A DNA stretch of 46,428 bases from Oscillospiraceae bacterium (GTDB taxonomy: Bacteria > Bacillota > Clostridia > Oscillospirales > Oscillospiraceae): the NCBI GenBank assembly GCA_029012465.1, contig JAQXMD010000088.1:1-46428 (forward strand). Reading direction: 5' to 3'. Position 1 is the stretch's first letter. Every line of letters begins with the position of its first letter. The notes under the pieces are model-generated. The model was not told where the DNA came from. It did not search any database and saw only the letters and a program-made list of their open reading frames with translations. A program made the position numbers and the translations under genes. Below are positions 16,938-23,920 of this stretch, in pieces.

Positions 16938-16958
16938 TTTCCCCTGTTTTCGCACAAA

Positions 16959-16991
16959 GCCCCGGGACGATCCTTCTGACCGTCCCGGGGC
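16959..16991. terminator. Strong hairpin after the first flavoenzyme gene
   Basis: Perfect 11-bp stem (GCCCCGGGACG and complement) with an 11-base loop, 20 bases after the stop. There is no T-run downstream on the plus strand, so terminator function is likely but not certain. Confidence 0.6.
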
Positions 16992-17062
16992 ATCCTGACG
17001 CAGCTTGTCATGATTGGCAGACCGCGCAGCGTCCCACCGAATGCGCTGTGCACTACCCCAAC

Positions 17063-17105
17063 CGTCATTCCGAGCCAGTGTCGCAACACTGGCGTAGGAA
17101 TCCCC
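17063..17105. repeat. REP-like palindromic element
   Basis: Begins CGTCATTCCGAG, has an inner stem CCAGTG / CACTGG, and ends GGCGTAGGAATCCCC. Outer and inner parts are partly complementary (ATTCC...GGAAT). The form resembles dispersed palindromic REP-like units common in gut Clostridia; only this copy was found here, so the assignment is by resemblance. Confidence 0.5.
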
Positions 17106-17148
17106 GGTCTTCCCAGCGAGGCATACAGTCCCCCACAGGATAGCAGCA

Positions 17149-17181
17149 GGAGCTGCCGCAAGCAGAATTTGCGGCAGCTCC
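17149..17181 (-). terminator. Hairpin after the hotdog gene
   Basis: 13-bp perfect stem (GGAGCTGCCGCAA and complement) starting about 11 bases beyond the stop of the minus-strand hotdog gene. It lacks a T-run, so it is a terminator-like or RNA-stabilising hairpin. Confidence 0.55.
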
Positions 17182-17192
17182 GAATCATATCC

Positions 17193-18617
17193 TTATTCCC
17201 CTCTGGAGGGCAGCTTCACAGTGGCGGGAATCTCCTGACCAATGTTCCCGTCGAAATCCTCGCACCAGCAGATCAAGTCCACATAGTGACCGCCATCCTC
17301 GCCAATATACTTGTCATAGACATAGCCTCTGGTAATGAATGCGTCATCGCCGAAGCCGTGGATATTTGCATACCGGTCCTTCATATAGGGCACCTTCAGC
17401 AGCTCTGTGGGCCGATAGAACCCCTCAGGGAAGTGGTTGAACTGTTCCTCCTTGGGTGCGTCGTTCACAAACCGCCAGCCCAGTCTGGTCACAAAGCCCT
17501 GATCGCCGCACCAGTTGGTGATGATGCGGGAGTTGAGCACCTTTGCGTGGAAGTTGTAGAGATACGCAATGCTGCCCAAACCCAGATGACCGGACTCGTT
17601 CTGGTACAGGCCAGTTTCGGGGTCAAACCGGTAGAAGTGCGGATCACCGCCGGTGCCGCAGAGCACCTCCTTCAGGCCGTTGTTGTCCTTCATGATCTGC
17701 CATGCAGCCATGGTGCGGACGATCTCGAAGCCAACCTGAGGTGGAGAGCAGACAGGTGTGGGCTCATCGCCGATGTTCACATCCTCCCAGTACAGCACCT
17801 CGCTGCCCCGGATTTTCTCATTCTTCCAGATCTCCACCATTTTGTCATAGTCCTCTTTGGTGTAGACATGGGACTTATGCCGGGCTGTACCGCCCACACC
17901 GCCGCCACCGGGCATGGGAGGCGGCGCTTTCTTTTCTCCGCCGGGGCCACCAGGACCGCCAGGACCACCAGGACCACCCGGGCCACCGGGACCACCCTTC
18001 TTGTCATTCTGCTTGGGGGGTGCACCGGGTACTTCAGAGGCCAGAATCTCGTTGATTTCCGGGTCCAGCGACCGCATCAGCTGCTCCGGCCAGCGGCGGG
18101 TACAGCGGGCCACCAGTGTCCCATCCTCCTTGTAAACCTCGCTGACGCAGATAAAGATCATCAGACGCTTGACACTGCCCTCCTTGGGGGTCACATCCAC
18201 CACATCCCAGGCCACCGCCTTGGCATTCAGCTTGTCCTTGGGGAATACCGGTGCAAAATACTCGTCCGTGTGGTCATAGCCATCGCCCAAAAAGGCCGTG
18301 CCGTCGGGCCGAATCAGATAGCCCAGCTCCGGCGGAACCGTGTTTCTCGTCTCCAGAGACACATAGCCCGGCACCGCAGGCAGATCGCCCCAAACGGTGT
18401 TTTTGGCATAGTCCGGGTCATTGAACAGAGGATTCCAGCGATCCCAGCACCTTGCATACAGCTGCATGACCCAGGGATCTGTGGAGGGCGTTTTCAGGCC
18501 ATTGCCCCCAAACATAGGCGCAGTCTCGCCCCGCTTGAACTTTTCAATGGCAGCCTGTTCCTCGGCAGTGTATACGCCGGGATAGAACCGTTCCATTTTC
18601 TCTTCCGGAAAGCGCAT
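17193..18617 (-). CDS. Double-hotdog MaoC-like dehydratase-type protein with GGP linker
   Basis: 474 residues; ATG with AAAGGA upstream. It has two hotdog-like halves: residues about 75-185 resemble the N-terminal FAS1-like dehydratase domain (YFAPVFPKDKL, then strands), and residues from about 275 begin LYWEDVNIGDEPTP, the opening of MaoC-type hydratase domains, followed by a long helix and GWRFVNDAP. MaoC proteins hydrate or dehydrate 2-enoyl thioesters. The halves are joined by a (GGP)n tract at 208-227 plus a Pro/Gly stretch to about 243. The canonical Asp/His active-site pair was not clearly identified. It is transcribed away from, and shares a promoter region with, the second GGP flavoenzyme, suggesting a joint pathway. 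Confidence 0.65.
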   Translation of the reverse strand: MRFPEEKMERFYPGVYTAEEQAAIEKFKRGETAPMFGGNGLKTPSTDPWVMQLYARCWDRWNPLFNDPDYAKNTVWGDLPAVPGYVSLETRNTVPPELGYLIRPDGTAFLGDGYDHTDEYFAPVFPKDKLNAKAVAWDVVDVTPKEGSVKRLMIFICVSEVYKEDGTLVARCTRRWPEQLMRSLDPEINEILASEVPGAPPKQNDKKGGPGGPGGPGGPGGPGGPGGEKKAPPPMPGGGGVGGTARHKSHVYTKEDYDKMVEIWKNEKIRGSEVLYWEDVNIGDEPTPVCSPPQVGFEIVRTMAAWQIMKDNNGLKEVLCGTGGDPHFYRFDPETGLYQNESGHLGLGSIAYLYNFHAKVLNSRIITNWCGDQGFVTRLGWRFVNDAPKEEQFNHFPEGFYRPTELLKVPYMKDRYANIHGFGDDAFITRGYVYDKYIGEDGGHYVDLICWCEDFDGNIGQEIPATVKLPSRGE

Positions 18618-18665
18618 CGTATCATTCCTTTCTGACCGAATCCGTGGATTGTTGTAGATGGCTTC

Positions 18666-18695
18666 ATCATATCACGAACTCTAACTGTTCCGCAA
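18666..18695 (-). promoter_or_regulatory. Promoter of the hotdog gene
   Basis: On the minus strand TTGCGG, 18-base spacer, TATGAT; expected start near 18660, about 40 bases before the ATG. Confidence 0.55.
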
Positions 18696-18811
18696 CCTCC
18701 CGTTTGCGCTTCCTGTGTCCGCTTGTAGTCTCAGAGTCAGGAACCGTGCGAAAAGGATCATTTTTTGCGCATCTGACAGCACAGCTTGTCACGGAGTATC
18801 CATCTTGATAC

Positions 18812-18840
18812 TTGCAGTTCGCAATAACCTTTCCTATAAT
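18812..18840 (+). promoter_or_regulatory. Promoter of the second GGP-flavoenzyme gene
   Basis: TTGCAG, exactly 17 bases, TATAAT. Start of transcription expected near 18847, at the edge of a palindrome (18849-18862). Confidence 0.75.
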
Positions 18841-18848
18841 GGTATCAG

Positions 18849-18862
18849 ATAATCCGGATTAT
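18849..18862. promoter_or_regulatory. Operator-like palindrome over the transcription start
   Basis: ATAATCCGGATTAT, a perfect 14-base palindrome immediately after the -10 element and before the ribosome site. Position fits repressor binding. The cognate regulator is unknown. Confidence 0.5.
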
Positions 18863-18884
18863 ATCCGGCAAGGAGGAAGAAATC

Positions 18885-21062
18885 TTGAGTATTCGCTATT
18901 CTCATCTGCTCTCCCCGGTTCAGGTCGGCAATGTGCTGTTCAAGAACCGCATGGAGGCTACCGCTGCCACGCCTCATTTCATTCAGGGCACCGAGCCCTA
19001 CCCCACTGAGAAGTGGATCACCATGATGGCAAATCGCGCCAAAAACGGTGCCGCCGGTGTGTACATTAACCACTTGGAGCACGGCTCTCCCGATAAGGCC
19101 GGCATTGACTTTACCCCCGCCCACTTCTCCATCATGGACGTGGACCGCACCTCTACCCACAACTATCTCTGTCAGATGATAGACGCCATCCGTTACTATG
19201 GTTCCATTCCCATCACCGGCCCCAACGCCACCTTTACCCGCACAGAGCAGCAGGGTATGGGCCCCCAGGCCATGATGATGGCACAGGGCAACAAGAAGGA
19301 CGGCCCTGGTGGTCCCGGCGGCCCTGGCGGCCCTGGCGGTCCCGGCGGTCCCGGCGGTCCCGGCGGTCCTGGTGGTCCCGGTGCAGGCAGTCCCGGTGCG
19401 GGTGGTCCCGGTGGCCCGGATATGTTCGGCGGCCCCTTTGAGGAGACCCGTCCCGCAAAATGGACCTCTCCCATTCAGATCAACGACCCCATGCGTGCCT
19501 CTATTGCCGACACCTTCACCCCCGCTCAGATGCACGAATATGTTGACTCCGCAGTAAAGAGCGCTCTGGAGCTGAAGTCTCTGGGCTTCCAGATGTTCTC
19601 CTTCCATAACGCCTACCGGGGCGGTCCCGGCGCGCAGTTCTGGAGCCCCCTGACCAACCATCGCCACGACAAATACGGTGTGGATTCCATTGAAAACCGC
19701 AGCCGTTTCCTCATCGAGTTCCTGGATGCCATGAAGCAGTCTCTGGGCAAGGACTTCCCCCTGGAGGTTCTGATCTCCGGCACAGAGCCCGGCGGCGCAA
19801 CCATCACCGATACGGTTCAGCTGGCCCGCCTGCTGGAGGGACACTGCGACATTCTGTCCATCCGCAACGGCGTACAGGACCCCCAGCACCCCACCGGCTT
19901 CACCTCCACCCGTGCCACCCGCTGGCCCAATGAGGAAGTCACCACTGCTGTGACCCGTGACGTCCACCTCCGTGGCGGCAAGCTGCTCATCGGCGCCACC
20001 GCCGGTCTCCATGACGCCGACCTGTGCGAATCCGTCATTGCCAACGAACAGGCTGACCTTGTCTGCATGGCGAGAAGCTGGATCTGCGACAGCGAATACG
20101 GCAAGAAGCTCTATGAAGGCCGTGGCGAGGATATCACCCCCTGTGTCCGTTGCAACAAGTGCCATGTTCCCAATGACACCGACAAATTCCGTTCCTTCTG
20201 CTCCGTGAACCCCCTGATTGGCCTTGAGGACAAGATCGATCGGATGATCGCTCCCGTTGAGCGGGAAAAGAATGTTGCCGTAGTAGGCGGCGGCCCCGCC
20301 GGCATGTATGCTGCCATCACACTGGCAGACCGGGGCCACAAAGTCACCCTCTACGAAAAGGAAGCCAAGCTGGGCGGTCAGCTGATCCATGCGGACTTTG
20401 CCTCTTTCAAGTGGCCTCTTCAGGACTTCAAGGATTTCCTTGCCCGTCAGTGCTACAAGAAGGGCGTTGACATCAAGCTCAACACTGAGGCCACCCGCGA
20501 AATGCTTCAGGCCGGGCACTACGACCATGTGATTGTCGCCATCGGCCCCGTCTTTACCAAAGCCAATATTCCCGGTGCAGAAAGCCCCAGGGTACTCACC
20601 TGCATGGATGTCTTTGGCCACGAGGACGAGCTGCCCGAGAGCATCGTCATCATCGGCGGCAGTGAGACCGGCGTGGAGACCGGTATGGATCTGGCAGAAA
20701 AGGGCCACAAGGTCACTGTTCTCTGCCGTCAGAAGTCTCTGGCCTCCGACGCCCCCCATGCCCACTATGTGACCATGCTGGAGGACGCATGGCTCCGGCT
20801 CGAGAACTTCAACTGGGTCAAGGGCATTCAGAAGTACCTGTCCATTGATGAAACCGGCGTCAGCTATGTGAACTTTGAGGGCAAGGAAAAGCGCATTGAC
20901 TGTGACTGCGTTGTCATGTGCACCGGTGCCCGTCCCAATACCGAGGGCTGTCAGGCACTCTATGGCGCGGCAGACCGTACCGACTTTGTGGGCGATTGCT
21001 TCCGGGTAGGCAACGTACACTTTGCCGTTACCACTGCTTTCGGCGCGGCAAACCAGATTTGA
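18885..21062 (+). CDS. OYE-type NADH:flavin oxidoreductase (FMN/Fe-S/FAD) with long GGP insert
   Basis: 725 residues from a TTG with AAGGAGG 8 bases upstream. Same three-part layout as enoate and dienoyl-CoA reductases: FMN barrel, cysteines in CVRCNKC...C spacing (C-x2-C-x2-C-x12-C, as in trimethylamine dehydrogenase), then FAD (GGGPAG) and NAD(P)H (GGSETG) Rossmann motifs. The barrel keeps SFHNAY...[15 protein letters not shown], so an active-site His/Tyr pair may be present. Residues about 140-178 are an uninterrupted (Gly-Gly-Pro)n tract with an Ala/Ser-containing end, lying in the loop before the TIM-barrel helix where the reductase family has its substrate-capping segment. Likely reduces a C=C bond in the cytosol; substrate unknown. 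Confidence 0.88.
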   Translation: MSIRYSHLLSPVQVGNVLFKNRMEATAATPHFIQGTEPYPTEKWITMMANRAKNGAAGVYINHLEHGSPDKAGIDFTPAHFSIMDVDRTSTHNYLCQMIDAIRYYGSIPITGPNATFTRTEQQGMGPQAMMMAQGNKKDGPGGPGGPGGPGGPGGPGGPGGPGGPGAGSPGAGGPGGPDMFGGPFEETRPAKWTSPIQINDPMRASIADTFTPAQMHEYVDSAVKSALELKSLGFQMFSFHNAYRGGPGAQFWSPLTNHRHDKYGVDSIENRSRFLIEFLDAMKQSLGKDFPLEVLISGTEPGGATITDTVQLARLLEGHCDILSIRNGVQDPQHPTGFTSTRATRWPNEEVTTAVTRDVHLRGGKLLIGATAGLHDADLCESVIANEQADLVCMARSWICDSEYGKKLYEGRGEDITPCVRCNKCHVPNDTDKFRSFCSVNPLIGLEDKIDRMIAPVEREKNVAVVGGGPAGMYAAITLADRGHKVTLYEKEAKLGGQLIHADFASFKWPLQDFKDFLARQCYKKGVDIKLNTEATREMLQAGHYDHVIVAIGPVFTKANIPGAESPRVLTCMDVFGHEDELPESIVIIGGSETGVETGMDLAEKGHKVTVLCRQKSLASDAPHAHYVTMLEDAWLRLENFNWVKGIQKYLSIDETGVSYVNFEGKEKRIDCDCVVMCTGARPNTEGCQALYGAADRTDFVGDCFRVGNVHFAVTTAFGAANQI

Positions 21063-21072
21063 TACAAGAACA

Positions 21073-21103
21073 GGGGGCGTTGCAGTTGTTTTGCAACGCC
21101 CCC
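21073..21103 (+). terminator. Hairpin after the second flavoenzyme gene
   Basis: 12-bp perfect stem (GGGGGCGTTGCA and complement), 7-base loop, 10 bases after the stop. No T-run follows, so termination strength is uncertain. Confidence 0.6.
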
Positions 21104-21118
21104 AAACATATTAAGTTC

Positions 21119-21254
21119 GTCCCGCAGGGACACATAAACCGTCCCACAGGGGCGATTTTACCCGGCCCCAGGCCGGATTTCACACGCCGCGGGCGTATTT
21201 CACTCGGCTGCAAGCCGAATTTCACTGGAGCTGTTGCATTCTGCAACAGCTCCT
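21119..21254. repeat. Tandem array of short hairpins separated by an ATTTCAC spacer
   Basis: Six consecutive stem-loops with different stems (for example GTCCC-GCA-GGGAC, CCGGCC-CCA-GGCCGG, ACGCC-GCG-GGCGT, TCGGCT-GCA-AGCCGA) are joined by spacers that read ATTTCAC three times and ATTTTAC once. The last and longest (GGAGCTGTTGCA stem) abuts the end of the sigma-like gene and may serve as its terminator. The stems vary while the spacer is fixed. Confidence 0.7.
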
Positions 21255-21257
21255 TCC

Positions 21258-21509
21258 CTATCCGCAATACCGCAGGCACTGAATGATCCGTTTTTCGGCT
21301 CTCTGTCGGAGCTTCAGCACCGCAGCGGAGCTGATTCCCAGTTCTTTGGCGATCTCAGCGGTTTTCTTTTCCTCCTGATAATATTTCATGATCACGCTTC
21401 GCTGCCGGTCAGTCAGTTCCTCCCGCAAAATCAGAGGCAGGACCCGGCGCTTTTGTTCAAACCCGGTATCATAGTGTATACTTTCCATTTCTACAATATC
21501 CCCTCTCAT
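21258..21509 (-). CDS. Small sigma-70 region 4-like HTH protein
   Basis: 83 residues. The C-terminal 55 residues match sigma region 4: LTDRQRSVIMKYYQEEKKTAEIAKELGISSAAVLKLRQRAEKRI, a helix-turn-helix of the type that reads a -35 element. There is no region 2, so it cannot act as a complete sigma factor. Similar short proteins occur in Clostridia prophages and conjugative elements as transcription regulators. It overlaps the coiled-coil gene by 41 bases; an ATG six codons further in is an alternative start. It is the third gene of a small operon controlled from the divergent promoter near 21900. Confidence 0.75.
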   Translation of the reverse strand: MRGDIVEMESIHYDTGFEQKRRVLPLILREELTDRQRSVIMKYYQEEKKTAEIAKELGISSAAVLKLRQRAEKRIIQCLRYCG

Positions 21510-21699
21510 AGTAGTGCTCCAGCAGCGCAGCCAGTTCTCTGGTTTCCCGCTGAATGGCAGTCAGCTCTGCAATCCGGCGTTCCAGGCGAAATTTCCTGCT
21601 TTCCGGGCAGCTTTTCGTCTCCCTCCGCAGTTCTGCGATCCGAACCCGAAGGGCCTCCGCCTCCGCCCAGTATTCCCCGGACATTTCAAGCAGTGTCAT
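21469..21699 (-). CDS. Small coiled-coil protein of the phage-like regulatory cassette
   Basis: 76 residues from the ATG that overlaps the stop of the zinc-ribbon gene (ATGA), which decides the start over an upstream ATG. The sequence is one long amphipathic helix pair rich in Glu, Arg and Leu (YWAEAEALRVRIAELRR, then LERRIAELTAIQRETRELAALL). No enzymatic motif. Comparable small helical proteins are found between zinc-finger and sigma-like genes of Clostridia mobile elements, but their function is unknown to me. Confidence 0.7.
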   Translation of the reverse strand: MTLLEMSGEYWAEAEALRVRIAELRRETKSCPESRKFRLERRIAELTAIQRETRELAALLEHYYERGYCRNGKYTL

Positions 21700-21854
21700 T
21701 TCTCCTGCCTCCGTTTCTGTTCGCGGCACCGGTTACAGAACCCATCCTGCCGCATTCCCCAATACAGTTCCCTTCCGCAGTACCGGCACCAGCTCAAAGG
21801 TGCCTCCGCCTGAATATCCCGGTTATTCCACGTCCTCCCACGCAGATTTTTCAT
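21696..21854 (-). CDS. 52-residue zinc-ribbon microprotein
   Basis: A short gene: ATG at 21854 with AAAGGAGTGG 2 bases upstream and a TGA that overlaps the next ATG. It encodes a basic peptide starting MKNLRGRTWNNRDIQ and holding CRYCG and CNRC pairs 16-17 residues apart, a four-cysteine zinc ribbon. The C terminus is very basic (EQKRRQEK), suggesting nucleic acid binding. It is the first gene of the operon and is directly driven by the consensus promoter at 21890-21918. No named family. Confidence 0.8.
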   Translation of the reverse strand: MKNLRGRTWNNRDIQAEAPLSWCRYCGRELYWGMRQDGFCNRCREQKRRQEK

Positions 21855-21889
21855 AACCACTCCTTTGTAATTTCTAATTTATGGTAATT

Positions 21890-21918
21890 ATTGTAATACA
21901 CATTCTGTGTAGTGTCAA
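21890..21918 (-). promoter_or_regulatory. Consensus promoter with operator in its spacer
   Basis: On the minus strand TTGACA, exactly 17 bases, TACAAT, driving the zinc-ribbon/coiled-coil/sigma-like operon. The spacer is filled by the palindrome TACACATTCTGTGTA (21897-21911), so a bound repressor would block polymerase. The obvious candidate repressor is the divergent XRE protein. Confidence 0.75.
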
Positions 21919-21960
21919 GTATGTCCAGCAAATTTTTTCTTTACTTTCCAATATATGTAT

Positions 21961-21973
21961 GTTACACTGTAAC
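21961..21973. promoter_or_regulatory. Second operator-like palindrome near the XRE gene
   Basis: GTTACACTGTAAC, a perfect odd palindrome 31 bases before the XRE start. It shares the TACA...TGTA half-sites with the palindrome at 21897-21911 but with closer spacing, so it may be an autoregulatory site. Confidence 0.5.
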
Positions 21974-22003
21974 CTGACAAATCAACAAGGAGGCATCGCC
22001 CCA

Positions 22004-22345
22004 ATGGTTGGAGAACGAATATCCCTGCTCCGCCGCAGCCGGAACATGACGCAGAAAGATCTGGCGCAGCTGCTAAGCGTCTCACCCAGTGCCATCGGTA
22101 TGTATGAGCAGGGCCGCCGTCAGCCCTCCGCCGAGCTGATTGTAGGAATCTGTGATGCGTTTTCGGTAAGTACCCAATGGCTGCTCACAGGACAACCCTA
22201 TACCAGAAAGGACCTGAAGGAGGATCTCAGCACCATTCTGCATGTGCTTCCCATTCAGGAACCCCCTGTTCAGGAAGCCGCCATTCCCCCCGACCTGCTG
22301 GAGCAGCTGGATCGACTGCTCAAATCACTTCCGCCCAATATCTGA
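22004..22345 (+). CDS. XRE-family repressor
   Basis: 113 residues. The ATG at 22004 is chosen because AAGGAGG lies about 10 bases upstream and the HTH begins at once (VGERISLLRRSRNMTQKDLAQLLSVSPSAIGMYEQGRRQPS), a textbook cI/Cro-type DNA-binding domain. The remaining 45 residues are a short Pro-rich and helical tail with no protease or metal-binding motif. It is transcribed away from the small operon at 21258-21854 across an AT-rich region with two palindromes, which is the form of a lysogeny switch. It may also act on the phage module, but no matching operator was found there. Confidence 0.9.
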   Translation: MVGERISLLRRSRNMTQKDLAQLLSVSPSAIGMYEQGRRQPSAELIVGICDAFSVSTQWLLTGQPYTRKDLKEDLSTILHVLPIQEPPVQEAAIPPDLLEQLDRLLKSLPPNI

Positions 22346-22461
22346 GTTTTAAGCCTTCAACAGTGTAAAAGCCTGTTGATCGAACGGGTCAGGTGCCCTT
22401 TCCCCTTTCCGCTTCCACCTGGTTTTCAATCTACAAACAAGCTTCCATGAATTCGTACTTT

Positions 22462-22490
22462 TACCCTGCCGCGAATTTCGCGACAGGGTA
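22462..22490 (+). terminator. Hairpin after the XRE gene
   Basis: Stem TACCCTG/CAGGGTA extended by CGCGAA/TTCGCG across one mismatch, followed by TTCCTCTTT. It probably ends XRE transcription. The remaining intergenic sequence to 22572 holds a TATACT (22514-22519) that could be the -10 of the next gene; its -35 is poor. Confidence 0.6.
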
Positions 22491-22572
22491 TTCCTCTTTG
22501 CGCGGTTCTGTGGTATACTGTTTTGGAATCAGAGGAAGCCCCCGGCTGCTTCCCAACCCAGGCGGTGTTTGT

Positions 22573-23823
22573 ATGGACTTGCGAAATCAGTTCAACCATT
22601 GGAAGGCGTATGTGATGACGCTTCTGAAATGGCTTTTATTTTCCATTTTTGTTGGTACAGTAGTGGGCCTGATCGGCTCCCTTTTTCATATGGCAATTGA
22701 ATGGGCTACAGAGCTTCGGGGAGAATTTCCCTGGCTCCTCTACTGCATTCCCGCGGCAGGCCTGTTGATCGTCGCCGCCTATCACGTCACCGGCATGAGC
22801 GATGACAAGGGGACCGAATATATCATCGGTGCTGTCCGGGAAGGACGGCTTCTCCGGATTCGTACCGCCCCACTGATTTTCTTCGGCACCGTTCTGACCC
22901 ATCTCACCGGCGGCAGTGCCGGCCGTGAGGGTGCAGCCCTTCAGCTGGGCGGCTCCATTTCCAACTATATGGGCAGGCTTGTACATCTGAACGAGAAGGA
23001 CGACCGGATCATTACCATGTGCGGTATGGCTGCCGGCTTCTCCGCCCTGTTCGGCACCCCGCTGGCTGCGGCGGTGATGGCCATGGAGGTGGTCTCCGTT
23101 GGCGTCATGTACTATTCCGCCATTGTTCCCTGTGTGCTCTCGGCACTGATCGCCCAGGTGGTTTCCGGCTATATGGGCGTTGCCCCCACTGCCTTTTCCG
23201 TTGGGAATATCCCCGCGCTTTCTCCCCTTCTGCTTGTGAAACTGGTGGCCTTTGGTGCGCTCTGCGCCCTGGTTTCCATTCTCTTCTGCGGAATAATGCA
23301 TGCGGTTCCAAAATTCTATGACCGTATTACAAAGAATCCCTACCTGCGTGTGCTGCTGGGGGGCGTGCTGGTGGTCATTTTCTCTCTGATTCTGGGTGGA
23401 GATTATAACGGAGCCGGTATGCCTGTGATTCAGCAGGCCATTGCCGGTACCGCCCGACCGGAGGCTTTCATTTTAAAGGTGCTTCTGACGGCTCTGACCC
23501 TTGCCGCCGGCTTCAAGGGCGGCGAGATCGTCCCGGCATTTTTCTGCGGCGCCACCTTCGGCTGCTTCTACGGCTCTCTTCTGGGGCTTCCGGCTTCCTT
23601 TGCCGCTGCAGCCGGTATGACCGCCGTGTTCTGCGGCGTCACCAACTGCCCGCTGACCTCCATTCTTCTGAGCTACGAGCTGTTTGGCGGCGAGGGTCTG
23701 CCTCTCTACGCCCTCTGCTGTGCGGTCAGCTATATGCTCTCCGGCTACAGCGGTCTCTATCACGCCCAGAAGATCATGTATTCCAAGCTGGCTCCCGAGT
23801 ATGTCAACCGTGGAACCCATTAG
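22573..23823 (+). CDS. ClC-family anion/proton antiporter, probably the fluoride (CLC-F) type
   Basis: 416 residues from the ATG that begins the hydrophobic protein (an upstream open stretch lacks support). About 10-12 membrane helices. The ClC signature GSAGREGAALQ (Glu119 in GREG is the gating glutamate) and the later GFKGGEIVPAFFCGATFG segment replace the GKxGPxxH and GxFxP motifs of classical chloride types; this GREG plus GGE-P combination is the form I associate with CLC-F fluoride exporters and relatives. In that case it would expel F- in exchange for H+. No fluoride riboswitch is visible upstream. ClC family is firm; the ion is inferred. Confidence 0.85.
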   Translation: MDLRNQFNHWKAYVMTLLKWLLFSIFVGTVVGLIGSLFHMAIEWATELRGEFPWLLYCIPAAGLLIVAAYHVTGMSDDKGTEYIIGAVREGRLLRIRTAPLIFFGTVLTHLTGGSAGREGAALQLGGSISNYMGRLVHLNEKDDRIITMCGMAAGFSALFGTPLAAAVMAMEVVSVGVMYYSAIVPCVLSALIAQVVSGYMGVAPTAFSVGNIPALSPLLLVKLVAFGALCALVSILFCGIMHAVPKFYDRITKNPYLRVLLGGVLVVIFSLILGGDYNGAGMPVIQQAIAGTARPEAFILKVLLTALTLAAGFKGGEIVPAFFCGATFGCFYGSLLGLPASFAAAAGMTAVFCGVTNCPLTSILLSYELFGGEGLPLYALCCAVSYMLSGYSGLYHAQKIMYSKLAPEYVNRGTH

Positions 23824-23847
23824 TACCGGCAGCTTCACAAAAAATGC

Positions 23848-23876
23848 TTGATTTACCGCGGCATTTTGGGTATGAT
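23848..23876 (+). promoter_or_regulatory. Promoter of the metG operon
   Basis: TTGATT, 17 bases, TATGAT; start expected near 23883. The short leader to the ATG at 23921 carries AAGGAGGG and has no room for a T-box. Confidence 0.65.
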
Positions 23877-23920
23877 ATAAGGTACTGATATTCTGCAAAT
23901 TTTGTAAGGAGGGATTCCCC

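Noticed and set aside
14814-16955. A 713-codon open frame on the minus strand opposite the first flavoenzyme, and similar long antisense frames at 18834-21020, 17010-18635, 23804-25996 and 9124-10842
   Set aside because: They mirror highly expressed, GC-rich genes whose codon bias leaves the opposite frame open. Their translations lack family motifs and ribosome sites, and the sense genes are certain.
22346-22572. Fluoride riboswitch before the ClC gene
   Set aside because: No conserved crcB-motif core was recognisable; only a terminator-like hairpin and a weak -10 are present.
22393-22572. Longer start of the ClC gene (60 extra codons)
   Set aside because: The extension covers the terminator-like hairpin and the -10 element and does not look like a ClC N terminus.
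23824-23920. T-box or SAM-type leader before metG
   Set aside because: The leader after the predicted start is only about 40 bases and shows no T-box sequence or terminator.
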